Under the pieces are notes generated by a model that was not told where the DNA came from, ran no database searches, and saw nothing but the letters and a program-made list of their open reading frames with translations. The position numbers were made by a program, and so were the translations under genes. From Echinicola arenosa (lineage in GTDB: Bacteria > Bacteroidota > Bacteroidia > Cytophagales > Cyclobacteriaceae): 64,000 bases of DNA. Positions 37,197 to 46,456 of the stretch are shown one piece after another. Position 1 is the first letter of the stretch. Each line of letters begins with the position of its first letter. The stretch spans positions 434,001-498,000 of the forward strand of contig NZ_JACYTQ010000001.1 of assembly GCF_014841125.1 (NCBI RefSeq), written 5' to 3'.

Positions 37197-38225
37197 ATGT
37201 TCAAAAAACTACTCCCTTTTTTATTATCCATCGCCATCATCTTGGTTATTGTTTACATGCTCGGACCAAAAGAATCTTACAGCACCCTTGAAGGCACTTA
37301 CCCTCAAGTCCCAACAAACCTTGAACAGTTGGAAAGCTATGTTTTCCAAAAAGAAGATACAGTAAAAGGGCTGAAACCCAACAATGAAGCCCGCATCGTG
37401 TGGGCTGACAGCCTAAACAAGACCAAAACTCCCTATTCCGTTGTGTATATTCATGGCTTCGGTGCCAGTCAAATGGAAGGCAGTCCTGTCCATCAGAAAC
37501 TTGCAGAACATTTCGGAGCCAACCTTTATCTGGCCAGGCTTCCTGAGCATGGCATCAAAAGAGACAACACCTTTGAATACCTTACTGCAGAAAAACTTGC
37601 TGACGGGGCTAGAGAAGCCTTGATGATTGGAAAAAGCCTTGGGGATGAAGTCATCGTGGTAGGTACATCTATGGGTGGGGCTCTAACAGTGCTATTGGCA
37701 TCCGAAAGGGAGGACATCAAATCGATTTTATTATACTCTCCCTGTATCCGGGATTACGGCAACCAATTGGAAGCTTTTTTTAGTCCTTGGCAAGGATGGC
37801 TCTTTGAAAAATTTGGCACCAATGAAGACCAAGTTGTTTTGAACCCAAGAGAAGGAGATAAAGCGAAGTATTGGTCAGAAGAATATCATATTAATTCTTA
37901 CATCAGCTTGGCCAAATTGGTTTATAGCAAAATGAATGAGGAAACCTTCAAAAAAATCAAACAGCCACTATTTCTCGGTTATTACTACAAAGATGAACAA
38001 CATCAGGACAATGTAGTCTCTGTTCCTGCTATGCTTGATATGTTCGAAAAGGTCAGCACACCAGAAAATCTCAAGGAAAAAGTCGCCTTTCCAGAGGCCA
38101 ATGATCACGTCATTGGATCCAGCATTACTTCTGGTCAATGGCAAGAAGTGTTGGAAGCCAGTATAGACTTTCTGGAAAACAAGGTCAAAATTCCCGCCGC
38201 AGAAAAAGTAGAACAAGCACTTTAA
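37197..38225 (+). CDS. alpha/beta hydrolase with N-terminal membrane anchor
   Basis: 342 residues. One N-terminal hydrophobic segment (LLPFLLSIAIILVIVYML), likely an uncleaved anchor. Hydrolase motifs: YSVVYIHGFGASQMEGSP (oxyanion region), GTSMGGALTVLLAS (nucleophile Ser158), and a late VAFPEANDHVIGSS with the catalytic His. It resembles serine aminopeptidase/carboxylesterase-type lipases of Bacteroidota; substrate unknown. It lies 12 bases before the DSD1-type gene on the same strand, so both are probably one transcript. Confidence 0.8.
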   Translation: MFKKLLPFLLSIAIILVIVYMLGPKESYSTLEGTYPQVPTNLEQLESYVFQKEDTVKGLKPNNEARIVWADSLNKTKTPYSVVYIHGFGASQMEGSPVHQKLAEHFGANLYLARLPEHGIKRDNTFEYLTAEKLADGAREALMIGKSLGDEVIVVGTSMGGALTVLLASEREDIKSILLYSPCIRDYGNQLEAFFSPWQGWLFEKFGTNEDQVVLNPREGDKAKYWSEEYHINSYISLAKLVYSKMNEETFKKIKQPLFLGYYYKDEQHQDNVVSVPAMLDMFEKVSTPENLKEKVAFPEANDHVIGSSITSGQWQEVLEASIDFLENKVKIPAAEKVEQAL

Positions 38226-38237
38226 AGCCTATGAAAA

Positions 38238-39359
38238 ATGTATAGTTTTTCCGTCACCTCCCCTACCCTTTTAATTAATGAAGACATTTGTCGACAAAAT
38301 TTGAGGAAGATGTCCGAAAAGGCTAAGAAGCATGGCTTGGAGCTTATCCCACATTTCAAAACCCATCAATCGTTGAAAGTCGGTGAATGGTGCCGTTCTT
38401 ATAATATCCAAGAAATTACGGTCTCATCTATTGATATGGCCAGCTATTTTGCCCCGCAAAACTGGCAAAATATTCATATTGCCTTTCCCTTTAACCCGCG
38501 TGAAGTCCAACGCCTGAATGAGCTATCAGAAAAACACAGCCTTTCGGTTCAGTTGGTAAATGAGGAAGTGACCGCTTTGCTTGCCGAAAAGCTAAAATAC
38601 AAAGTGGGCTTTTTTATTGAAATTGATGCAGGCTATGGTCGAACAGGAGTGGAAGTGAGTGATTTCGGACTGATAGAAAAAATCATGAGGATGGCTAAAA
38701 CCAACCCCAACCTCCAGTTCAAAGGCTTTTATATTCATGCAGGGCATACTTACCATGCCACCCTTAATGAAATTGAAGAAATCCATCAGCAAACCAAAGC
38801 CGCCCTACATATGCTAAAGGACAAATACTTCACAGAATTCCCCGGTTTGGTTACGAGATCAGGTGACACCCCAAGCTGTTCTTTGATGGATGACTTTGAA
38901 GGAATAGACCAAATTGGTCCAGGCAACTTTGTATTTTATGACCTGACTCAGGCCAGTATAGGAAGTTGTGAAAAGGAAGACATTGCGGTAGCGTTAGCAG
39001 CCCCCATCGTGGATATCAAAAAGAGCAAAGGAGAAATCCTCCTTCATGCTGGAGGTGTACACCTGTCCAAAGATGTTTTGACTCAAGCCAATGGAAAAAA
39101 GAATTTTGGTGAAGTTGTTCTATTGACCAAAAGTGGCTGGTCCATACCCAGTAAAACATCTTATCTAAAAAGTATTTCTCAAGAACATGGTATCGTTCAA
39201 GCGGATGCGACATTGATCAACAATGTCAAAATAGGGGATGTTTTAGGAGTTTTACCGATCCATAGTTGCATGACCGCTGACTGCATGGGAAGCTATATGA
39301 CCTTATCGGGAGAATTAGTAGATCATCTGAAAGGCAATCCTAATCATAGCTACAAATGA
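38238..39359 (+). CDS. DSD1/D-threonine-aldolase-like PLP enzyme
   Basis: 373 residues. Alanine-racemase-type N-terminal barrel with the PLP lysine in LIPHFKTHQSLKVG, followed by the barrel motifs VGFFIEIDAGYGRTGVE, FKGFYIHAGHTYHA and VTRSGDTPSCS, and a C-terminal beta domain with IHSCMTADCM, where His-x-Cys matches the metal-binding motif of D-serine dehydratase/D-threonine aldolase enzymes. Expected reaction: metal- and PLP-dependent cleavage of a D-beta-hydroxy amino acid (D-threonine, D-serine or similar). Which of these cannot be told. It is 12 bases behind the alpha/beta hydrolase and ends in a strong terminator. Confidence 0.85.
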   Translation: MYSFSVTSPTLLINEDICRQNLRKMSEKAKKHGLELIPHFKTHQSLKVGEWCRSYNIQEITVSSIDMASYFAPQNWQNIHIAFPFNPREVQRLNELSEKHSLSVQLVNEEVTALLAEKLKYKVGFFIEIDAGYGRTGVEVSDFGLIEKIMRMAKTNPNLQFKGFYIHAGHTYHATLNEIEEIHQQTKAALHMLKDKYFTEFPGLVTRSGDTPSCSLMDDFEGIDQIGPGNFVFYDLTQASIGSCEKEDIAVALAAPIVDIKKSKGEILLHAGGVHLSKDVLTQANGKKNFGEVVLLTKSGWSIPSKTSYLKSISQEHGIVQADATLINNVKIGDVLGVLPIHSCMTADCMGSYMTLSGELVDHLKGNPNHSYK

Positions 39360-39389
39360 AAAAGTCCTGCGCTAAAGCGCAGGACTTTT
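39360..39389. terminator. bidirectional terminator between DSD1-like and arginine decarboxylase genes
   Basis: AAAGTCCTGCGC (39361-39372), loop TAAA, GCGCAGGACTTT (39377-39388); 12-bp perfect, GC-rich stem with A/T flanks that extend pairing by one. It serves two converging genes. Confidence 0.88.
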
Positions 39390-39393
39390 GGTT

Positions 39394-40782
39394 CTAGTAA
39401 CCAAGTGTTTTTAGCATACTCTCACTTTTTTGTTCGTCTGCAAAGAGGCGGTGCTTGATAGTCCCATCAGTGTCCCGATCAATAAGCACATGTTTGGGAG
39501 CAGGAATCAGACAATGCTGAATTCCTCCATAACCTCCCAAAGATTCTTGATATGCTCCTGTATGGAAAAACCCAATATACTGAGGCTTATCATCCGACTT
39601 TTTGGGAAGATATATATTGTATTGGTTCGCTTCTGAATTATAATAATCCATGCTGTCACAAGTCAGCCCTCCTAGGTTAATATTATGATACTCCTCTTTC
39701 CAATTGTTGACGGCCAACATGATGTATTTTTGGTTGAGTCCCCAGCTATCCGGTAATTGAGTGATAAAAGACCCGTCAATCATATACCATAATTCTTTGT
39801 CATTTTGGAGTTTTTCTTCCAAAATAGAATAAAGAACGGCTCCACTTTCTCCCACGGTATAACTGCCAAATTCCGTCATGATGTTAGGTTCCACCGTATT
39901 GTTCTTGGCACACATCCACTTGATGTTTTTGATAATCTGCTCAGCCATATACTGATAGTCATAATCAAAAAATACGTTGGTCTTGATGGGCCATCCCCCA
40001 CCTATATCCATGGTGTCCAACTCTGGACATATGGCTTTCAGGTCCACATACTTTTGGATAAATCTGGTCAATTCAGACCAATAATATGCCGTATCTCTTA
40101 TTCCAGAATTGATAAAGAAATGCAGCATTTTAAGACTCACGTTCGGGTTGTCCTTGATTTTGGTCTCATACAACTCAATAATATCCTTGTACCTTACACC
40201 GAGTCTAGAAGTATAAAAGCCAAACTTTGGTTCTTCATCTGCTGCAATCCTAATTCCCACCTGAAAAGGCACTTTTACATGCTCTAGGTAATAATCTATC
40301 TCGGTCAGGTTATCCAATACTGGGATACAGTTTTTAAAACCATCATTCAATAGTCCTGCTATGTACTCCTTATATAACTCTCTTTTAAAGCCATTGCAGA
40401 CGATGTAAGTATCCTTGGTGATTTTACCCTTTTCATAAAGGCTTCTTACCAAAGGAATGTCAAAGGTCGAGGAGGTTTCAATATGAATATCATTCTTCAA
40501 AGCCTCATCCAAAACAAAGCTAAAATGAGAAGACTTCGTGCAATAACAGTAAGTGTACTTACCGTGATAATCATGCGTTTCCATCGCATTTGCAAAGTAA
40601 GTCTTTGCGTTCTGAATACTCTCACTGATTTTGGGTAAGTAAGTGAGCTTTAAGGGAGTACCGTAGGTCTCAATGATTTCCATAAGATCTACCCCATTAA
40701 AAAACAGCTGGTTGTCCTCCACTTTAAATTCTTTGGTAGGGAAGTCAAAAGTTTGCTGAATTAAATCAATGTATTTGTTCAT
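39394..40782 (-). CDS. arginine decarboxylase-like PLP fold-III enzyme
   Basis: 462 residues. Fold type III (alanine racemase-like barrel plus beta domain) decarboxylase. Seen: YTYCYCTKSSHFSFVLDEAL with the PLP lysine in the CTKSSHF region, IETSSTFDIPLVRSL, FGFYTSRLGVRY, LDTMDIGGGWPIK (glycine loop for PLP phosphate), MTEFGSYTVGES, and C-terminal GLTCDSMDYY with the Cys-Asp pair that contributes to the active site across the dimer. This short form is the type annotated in Cytophagales/Flavobacteria as arginine decarboxylase (agmatine and polyamine synthesis); substrate is inferred from that usage. An arginase/argS operon lies 8.5 kb away. A long non-coding region with repeats precedes the gene. 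Confidence 0.8.
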   Translation of the reverse strand: MNKYIDLIQQTFDFPTKEFKVEDNQLFFNGVDLMEIIETYGTPLKLTYLPKISESIQNAKTYFANAMETHDYHGKYTYCYCTKSSHFSFVLDEALKNDIHIETSSTFDIPLVRSLYEKGKITKDTYIVCNGFKRELYKEYIAGLLNDGFKNCIPVLDNLTEIDYYLEHVKVPFQVGIRIAADEEPKFGFYTSRLGVRYKDIIELYETKIKDNPNVSLKMLHFFINSGIRDTAYYWSELTRFIQKYVDLKAICPELDTMDIGGGWPIKTNVFFDYDYQYMAEQIIKNIKWMCAKNNTVEPNIMTEFGSYTVGESGAVLYSILEEKLQNDKELWYMIDGSFITQLPDSWGLNQKYIMLAVNNWKEEYHNINLGGLTCDSMDYYNSEANQYNIYLPKKSDDKPQYIGFFHTGAYQESLGGYGGIQHCLIPAPKHVLIDRDTDGTIKHRLFADEQKSESMLKTLGY

Positions 40783-40980
40783 TAGGTACCTTTAAGGTTG
40801 TGGATTTTGATGCTTGAAAATTGCATTAATAATTATACAAATCAAAATTAAATCATACCACCTTCATTTTACGTTTAAATTTTATCTGTATATCCGCTAT
40901 CTCACCATTACATTTAACCCTTCAAAACATTCTCTCGAAAACAGCTCAGATCTCACAGAAATGATTGTCTAAACCTTTCT

Positions 40981-41030
40981 ACTGCCCCTGCTAAGTCCGT
41001 GGAATCTCCGTTGCGGTACGGACAGGCAGT
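40981..41030. repeat. nested three-tier hairpin
   Basis: Three nested inverted repeats: ACTGCC (40981-40986) with GGCAGT (41025-41030); GTCCGT (40995-41000) with ACGGAC (41018-41023); CCG (41008-41010) with CGG (41014-41016) around TTG. It resembles a REP-like palindromic intergenic repeat or the stem of a small structured RNA. No T-run follows, so it is not a plain terminator. Confidence 0.6.
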
Positions 41031-41100
41031 GGGAGTCAGGTTACTGGTGTCAAAATGGTCCATATTAATGAATGTAACATTTTTAACATTGCCACTTTAA

Positions 41101-41155
41101 CTCGTATTTAACCCCTAGTTAAGCCGTGTTTATCCCGTGTTTATCCCGTGTTTCT
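41101..41155. repeat. 11-base tandem repeat, five units
   Basis: Five consecutive 11-base units: CTCGTATTTAA, CCCCTAGTTAA, GCCGTGTTTAT, CCCGTGTTTAT, CCCGTGTTTCT. The last three are nearly identical; the first two are diverged. The period is close to one helical turn. Confidence 0.7.
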
Positions 41156-41510
41156 CTTATCAGTGATTCAGGCTTGTCTACACCTTAAGTCCTGGGAAAA
41201 CTTGGGTACATCCCTTTCAATGTTTTGGTTATAAGAACCTTGGGAATCCTTCTGTCCCTCATCGCGATAAGCCAATATTTTTCCAACTATTAAGGAGCTG
41301 AATGGATGATTTGATTTTTCGAATTGTTGGGGGATCAGATAGCTCAGATAAGATTTTCTTGCAACATATTTCGGTGAACTCAAAGGTTGCTATCCTACTT
41401 TGGTCAAATTGTAGCACAGGGCGAACAGCTACATTGTAAATGCTTGAGTTGATCCATTTAATAGGTTAAACGAGTGATTTACGTGTAAGGAAACATTTTT
41501 AATAATAGCT

Positions 41511-41654
41511 ATATCCGCAACTGTACCAGAAAAGATTAAAAGCGAATGGAAACGATCGTTTTGTTTGATTTAGGTACCCTCTGCTTCAGTTCTACCTAGC
41601 AGTTAGACAGGCTTCCGACCACTTAAGCAAAGAATTTATGGTTACTGGCGTCAT
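41511..41654 (-). repeat. copy A of a diverged repeat with a 20-codon ORF
   Basis: On the - strand this begins with a 20-codon ORF (41654 to 41592) reading MTPVTINSLLKWSEACLTAR then TAG. Similarity to copy B (48924-49078, + strand) continues past the stop (TAGAACTGAAG) and reappears at the end (TTTTAATC, CTGGTA, TTGCGGATATA). Four of seven differing codons in the ORF are synonymous. It may be a remnant of a mobile or REP-like element or a conserved small ORF. It points toward the arginine decarboxylase gene. Confidence 0.6.
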
Positions 41655-41981
41655 GGCGGATATTCAGAAAATTTTATTCACTTTTCAACAATCAATTGTC
41701 ATTTGGCTGCAAATTTGCTGTAATATTAAAAAACCCAAACACCTTTTTAACATATCTTAAGAATCCTTGGTATTGGATTCTCTTGGACTAAAATTGTGGA
41801 AAACTTCCCCAAAACACTAACAAAAGTTCCACAGCTTCAAAAGACTTAAAAAAAACAAAAAACCCTAATAATCAGTTATTTAAATAAGATTCAGGAGCTA
41901 AAAATTAGTGGTACGATTATTACAACTACCCAATTTAGGTAGAATCAAACATAAAACCCTGGTATTAAAAAACTCATAAAA

Positions 41982-43127
41982 ATGATATTTAAAGAAACTA
42001 ACTACAGGCAATTCCCTTTGCTCCTGATTTTCCTTGCAGGAATGTCATTTTTTGGATGTAAAGAAGAAGAACAAGTTGATGAAGGTTTACCCCTTCCGGT
42101 CATGACACTAAAAGAAGAAGCAGCTGCCAGATCCTATCAATATCTAGGCTCTATTGAAGGTGTCGAAAACGTTGAAATCAGACCTCAGGTAGATGGAATT
42201 TTGGAAAAAATTTATGTGGATGAAGGAGATTTTGTCAAAAAAGGCCAGCCATTATTCAAAATCAACAGCCAGCCCTACATGGAGGATCTTAAAAATGCAC
42301 AAGCAACAGTTGAATTGGAAAAGGCCAAATTGCGGAAAGCCAAAACCGAAATCGAAAGACTTCAGCCTCTTATTGACAATGAGGTTATTTCCGATGTAAG
42401 AATGCAAACTACCATTGCAGATTATGAAGTGGCCCAATCAGCCTTGGACCAAGCACAGGCTGTAGCTGCCAATATGCGGATCAACTTGGAGTTCACTACC
42501 ATCAAAGCCCCTGTTAATGGTTTTATGGGAAGGATTCCTCGCTCCATTGGCAACGTGGTTAAAAAGACAGACTCCGAACCACTGACTACCCTCTCCAATG
42601 TTCATGATGTTTATGTTTATTTTTCCATGAGTGAGTCCGACTACCTTTACTACGAAAGGATGAAAAGAGATTCCAACTCAAAAAAACTTAATCCACACGT
42701 TAAGTTGATATTGGCCGATGGAAGTATTTATGATAAGGTAGGGACTATTGATGCTAACTCTGGGCAAATCAACCGTTCTACCGGGTCCATTGCTTTGAGA
42801 GCGAAATTCTCCAATCCTGATACCCTTTTAAGGTCTGGAAACACAGGTAAAATTATGATGGAACAAATTTACCCCAATGCCATCTTGATCCCACAGGGCG
42901 CTACTACCTCTATTCACGACAAGAAGTTTGTCTATACACTCAATGAGGACAATACCGTGGACCGTAAAGAAATCAAAATTGAAGGCAGGTCTGGCAAACA
43001 ATATATAGTCAGCGATGGAAGTTTGTCTCCTAAAGACCGTATCGTTACGTCAGGCTTGGATAAATTAACCAATGGCATAAAAGTCAAACCTCTGGAGCAG
43101 GGCCAATTACTCTCTTCTGAAGACTAA
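41982..43127 (+). CDS. RND efflux periplasmic adaptor (membrane fusion) lipoprotein
   Basis: 381 residues. Lipoprotein signal (FPLLLIFLAGMSFFGC). AcrA/MexA-type adaptor: the first barrel/lipoyl half with IEGVENVEIRPQVDGILEKI and VDEGDFVKKGQPLFKIN; an alpha-helical hairpin, about 95-165 (DLKNAQATVELEKAKLRKAK ... DYEVAQSALDQAQAVAANMR); the second lipoyl half with INLEFTTIKAPVNGFMGRI; then beta-barrel and membrane-proximal domains with LRSGNTGKIMMEQI and ILIPQGATTSIHDKKFVY. It links the inner-membrane pump to the TolC-type channel. First gene of the pump operon, with the RND gene 146 bases downstream. Confidence 0.95.
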   Translation: MIFKETNYRQFPLLLIFLAGMSFFGCKEEEQVDEGLPLPVMTLKEEAAARSYQYLGSIEGVENVEIRPQVDGILEKIYVDEGDFVKKGQPLFKINSQPYMEDLKNAQATVELEKAKLRKAKTEIERLQPLIDNEVISDVRMQTTIADYEVAQSALDQAQAVAANMRINLEFTTIKAPVNGFMGRIPRSIGNVVKKTDSEPLTTLSNVHDVYVYFSMSESDYLYYERMKRDSNSKKLNPHVKLILADGSIYDKVGTIDANSGQINRSTGSIALRAKFSNPDTLLRSGNTGKIMMEQIYPNAILIPQGATTSIHDKKFVYTLNEDNTVDRKEIKIEGRSGKQYIVSDGSLSPKDRIVTSGLDKLTNGIKVKPLEQGQLLSSED

Positions 43128-43273
43128 ACCATAACTAATATCTTGAACTTAAGCTTTCACCAAAGACATGGAGGGGATTTTCCTTCTTTTGCAATTTGGT
43201 CTTGGATGAGCTATATCCATATCAAGCCCTAATTACTGTCTTTAACTCTTTTATTGGACAAAGTCATTAACCT

Positions 43274-46200
43274 ATGATCAAGAAAATAATTAACAGGCCT
43301 GTATTGGCTTTGGTAATTTCGATTCTACTGATATTGGCTGGAGCAGGAAGTATCTCTTTACTTCCAGTGGAGCGATTTCCTGAAATTGCTCCTCCAAGTG
43401 TCAGCGTTCAGGTGTACTATCCCGGTGCCAATGCCGAAACAGTCGCCAAATCGGTCCTTCTTCCCCTTGAGGAAGCCATCAACGGGGCTGAGAACATGAA
43501 CTACATCAACTCAACCGCGACCAACTCTGGACGAGGGCGTTCCACCGTTTATTTTGAACCCGGAACTGACCCCAATGTCGCTGCTGTCGAGATCCAAAAT
43601 AGAATTTCCATGGTAATGGAATCCATCCCTGCTGAAGTCAGAGAAGCCGGGATTGTGGTTTTAAAGCGACTTAAAGGCTCACTAATGACCATCCAGATTT
43701 ACAGCGATGGTGTTTATGATGAAACCTTCCTCAACGCCTACACCCGGATGAATATCAGGCGTGAACTAAAAAGAGTTGGCGGTATCGCGGAGGCCTCCAT
43801 TCTTAGGTCCAGGGATTACGCCATGAGGATCTGGCTTAACCCTGAAAAGCTGGCACTTTATGGACTTACACCGAGGGAAGTTTATAACCAAGTAAGGGAT
43901 CAAAGTTTTGAGGCCGCTCCTGGGAAATTTGGGGAAAACTCCGATGAGGTTTTCGAAATCGTGATGAAGCACAGTGGAAGGTTCAGTGAGCCCGATGAGT
44001 ATGAGAACTTGGTTATCAAAACAGAAGATGATGGCACACAACTCCGCTTAAAAGACGTGGCTAGGCTGGAGTTCGGTGCTTCCAATTATGCCAGCGACAA
44101 TAAACTGGATGGTATGTCTGCCGTAACCATTGATATTGTCCAGCAGCAGGGTGCCAATGCGGTAGAAATTGACAAAGCAGTAAGAAAGGTACTGGATGAT
44201 CAGGCTAAAGCTTTTCCAGAAGGAATGAATTATAGAATTTCTTACAGTGTGCGGGACCAGATTGACGAATCGATGCACCATGTCAAGAAAACGCTAATAG
44301 AGGCATTTATATTGGTATTTTTGGTAGTATTTATATTCCTGCAAAATTTTAGGGCCACAATTATTACAGCCATTTCCATTCCCGTATCCCTTATCGGTAC
44401 ATTCTTCTTTCTCAACATGATTGGAGCTACGATGAACGTACTGAGTATGTTCTCCATTGTGCTTGCCATTGGTATTGTGGTCGATGATGCCATTGTGGTC
44501 ATTGAGGCCATTTATGAAAAAATGGAAGATGAAGGCATGAAGGTTAAGCAAGCTGTAGTATCAGCCATGTCTGAAATCACCAGTGCCATTATCTCAATCA
44601 CCATTGTGATCGCTGCGGTATTCTTACCCGTAGGATTCTTAGATGGCCCAGTAGGTGTCTTTTATCAGGAATTTGCTTACACCATCATCTTCGCTGTTTT
44701 GATTTCTGCTGTAAATGCCTTAACACTGGTACCTGTACTGAGTGCACTAATTCTAAAAGAAAAGGATCCTGAAAAAAGGAAAAAAAGAATACCGCTAATT
44801 GAGAGGATTCGCAACTCTAGGGCTGCTTCAAAAGCAATTGATATTAGGGATAAGGGCCTCCGTAAGTTCGACAGTGCTTTTGATAAATTTACCGAAAAAT
44901 ACCTTCAAGTAGTCAAATGGGTTATTCTCCACAAATGGTGGACTACTGGAGCATTAGTGGTGGTTTCGGCACTTACCTTCTTTTTGGCTACAGTCACTCC
45001 AAAAGGCTTTATCCCTACAGAAGATGATAATTTCCTTATTTTCTCCTTGACCATGCCTGAAGGTTCATCACTTCACCGAACCAACCAAGTATTGAAACAA
45101 GCGGATTCGCTACTGCAGCAGGAAACTTCAGTGGCCAGCGTGAACACCGTTTCTGGATATAATATTGTCGATGACTCAGAGAGTTCTTCAACAGGCTTAG
45201 GCTATATCAAACTTCATGAGATCGGAGAAAGGGGCGAGTATAAGGAAATAAATGAAGTAGTGAAACGCCTATCAGAAAAACTAAGCGTTCTCAGTGAAGC
45301 TCGGGTCAATATTTACCCCAGACCAACCGTACAGGGCTTTGGTAACTTTGATGGGGTACAAATTGTCCTTCAAGACTACTCTGACGGTGATTATGGAGAA
45401 TTTGGATTGTTGATCAATGAATTTATCGCTGAGCTAACCAAGCAAAAGCAGATTGAAAAAGCTTTTACCTCCTATAACCCTAACTTCCCTCAATATAAAA
45501 TCAACATTGATTATGAGAAGGCCAAAGCTATGGGAGTGAGCGTGAAAGACATGATGTTCACGATCCAGTCCAACTTTGGCAGAACCCGTGTGGGAGATTT
45601 CAACCGTTTCACCCGTCAATATATGGTTTATATGCAATCCGACATCCAGTATAGGGAAACACCAGAAGCGATCAACTCCATCATGGTAAAAAATGACCAA
45701 GGAGAAATGGTTCCCATCAACACATTTGTGAAACTAGAGGAAACCTATGGACCTGAAACGGTCTTTAGATACAACCTATACAGTGCAGCCAGAATTAATA
45801 TTACCCCTGCCAAAGGATACAGTACTGGAGATGTCATGGATGTCATTGAGGAATTGACGAAAAGCAAACTTCCTGCAAACTTAGGCTTTGAGTGGACAGG
45901 TATGAGCTTGGAAGAGAAAAAGTCAGGTTCCAACACCACATTGGTATTTATCATCAGTATCATCCTGATATACTTCATCTTGGCAGCCCAATACGAAAGC
46001 TTCTGGTTACCAATGGCAGTAATCCTTTCCCTACCGGCAGGTATTTTAGGAGTCTTTGTTTTCATCAACCTAGCCGGCATAGACAACAACATTTATGTTC
46101 AGGTAGGACTGGTGATGCTGATAGGCTTACTTGCCAAAAACGCCATATTGATTGTTGAGTTTGTTGCGCAAAAAAGACGAGAAGGCCTCGAACTGGAGGA

Positions 46201-46456
46201 TGCTGTTGTTGAAGCATGTGCCTTAAGAATTCGCCCCATCTTGATGACTTCATTTGCTTTCACAGCAGGTTTGGTTCCATTGATGTTTTCTGTGGGTTCA
46301 TCCGCCCAAGGTACCAAATCGGTGAGTATCGGTACTGCTGGCGGTATGATTTTCGGAATATCTTTAGGTGTCATTTTTATCCCTGTATTGGCCTATATCT
46401 TCCAAAGAATCCAGGACAAGTACAGTATTGAAACCATTGAACAAGAAGAACTATGA
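43274..46456 (+). CDS. RND multidrug efflux permease (HAE1/AcrB type)
   Basis: Inner-membrane proton-driven efflux transporter. 1060 residues, full length, with 12 membrane segments and two large periplasmic loops. The N-terminus starts with IINRPVLALVISILLILAGA and VERFPEIAPPSVSVQVYYPG, typical of AcrB homologues. The proton-relay Asp pair lies in TM4 (GIVVDDAIVVIEAIYEKM), and the conserved Lys of TM10 in MLIGLLAKNAILIVEFV. The central LPVGFLDGPVGVFYQEFAYT and the late LRIRPILMTSFAFTAGLVP and SVSIGTAGGMIFG are family signatures. Its stop overlaps the start of the outer-membrane channel gene by four bases (ATGA), showing translational coupling. HAE1 members usually export amphiphilic drugs, bile-type detergents or dyes; the actual substrate here is unknown. 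Confidence 0.97.
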   Translation: MIKKIINRPVLALVISILLILAGAGSISLLPVERFPEIAPPSVSVQVYYPGANAETVAKSVLLPLEEAINGAENMNYINSTATNSGRGRSTVYFEPGTDPNVAAVEIQNRISMVMESIPAEVREAGIVVLKRLKGSLMTIQIYSDGVYDETFLNAYTRMNIRRELKRVGGIAEASILRSRDYAMRIWLNPEKLALYGLTPREVYNQVRDQSFEAAPGKFGENSDEVFEIVMKHSGRFSEPDEYENLVIKTEDDGTQLRLKDVARLEFGASNYASDNKLDGMSAVTIDIVQQQGANAVEIDKAVRKVLDDQAKAFPEGMNYRISYSVRDQIDESMHHVKKTLIEAFILVFLVVFIFLQNFRATIITAISIPVSLIGTFFFLNMIGATMNVLSMFSIVLAIGIVVDDAIVVIEAIYEKMEDEGMKVKQAVVSAMSEITSAIISITIVIAAVFLPVGFLDGPVGVFYQEFAYTIIFAVLISAVNALTLVPVLSALILKEKDPEKRKKRIPLIERIRNSRAASKAIDIRDKGLRKFDSAFDKFTEKYLQVVKWVILHKWWTTGALVVVSALTFFLATVTPKGFIPTEDDNFLIFSLTMPEGSSLHRTNQVLKQADSLLQQETSVASVNTVSGYNIVDDSESSSTGLGYIKLHEIGERGEYKEINEVVKRLSEKLSVLSEARVNIYPRPTVQGFGNFDGVQIVLQDYSDGDYGEFGLLINEFIAELTKQKQIEKAFTSYNPNFPQYKINIDYEKAKAMGVSVKDMMFTIQSNFGRTRVGDFNRFTRQYMVYMQSDIQYRETPEAINSIMVKNDQGEMVPINTFVKLEETYGPETVFRYNLYSAARINITPAKGYSTGDVMDVIEELTKSKLPANLGFEWTGMSLEEKKSGSNTTLVFIISIILIYFILAAQYESFWLPMAVILSLPAGILGVFVFINLAGIDNNIYVQVGLVMLIGLLAKNAILIVEFVAQKRREGLELEDAVVEACALRIRPILMTSFAFTAGLVPLMFSVGSSAQGTKSVSIGTAGGMIFGISLGVIFIPVLAYIFQRIQDKYSIETIEQEEL

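Larger units (their letters stand above)
40783..41981. other. 1.2-kb non-coding region between arginine decarboxylase and the RND operon
   Basis: No convincing gene. It contains a nested hairpin (40981-41030), an 11-base tandem repeat (41101-41155), a diverged repeat copy with a 20-codon ORF on the - strand (41511-41654), and a short partial match to that repeat's start (TTACTGGTGTCA at 41041-41052, compared with TTACTGGCGTCA at 41642-41653). A 71-codon open frame at 41168-41383 (-) shows no signal, family motif or coding look and is not called. The part nearest the RND genes (41700-41981) is AT-rich and must hold their promoter; no full consensus was seen. The region looks like an accumulation of decayed repeats. 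Confidence 0.5.

Noticed and set aside
41168-41383. 71-codon open frame on the - strand in the non-coding region
   Set aside because: No signal peptide, domain or coding-like composition, no linkage to a gene; it lies among decayed repeats and could at most be a fragment of an old mobile element.
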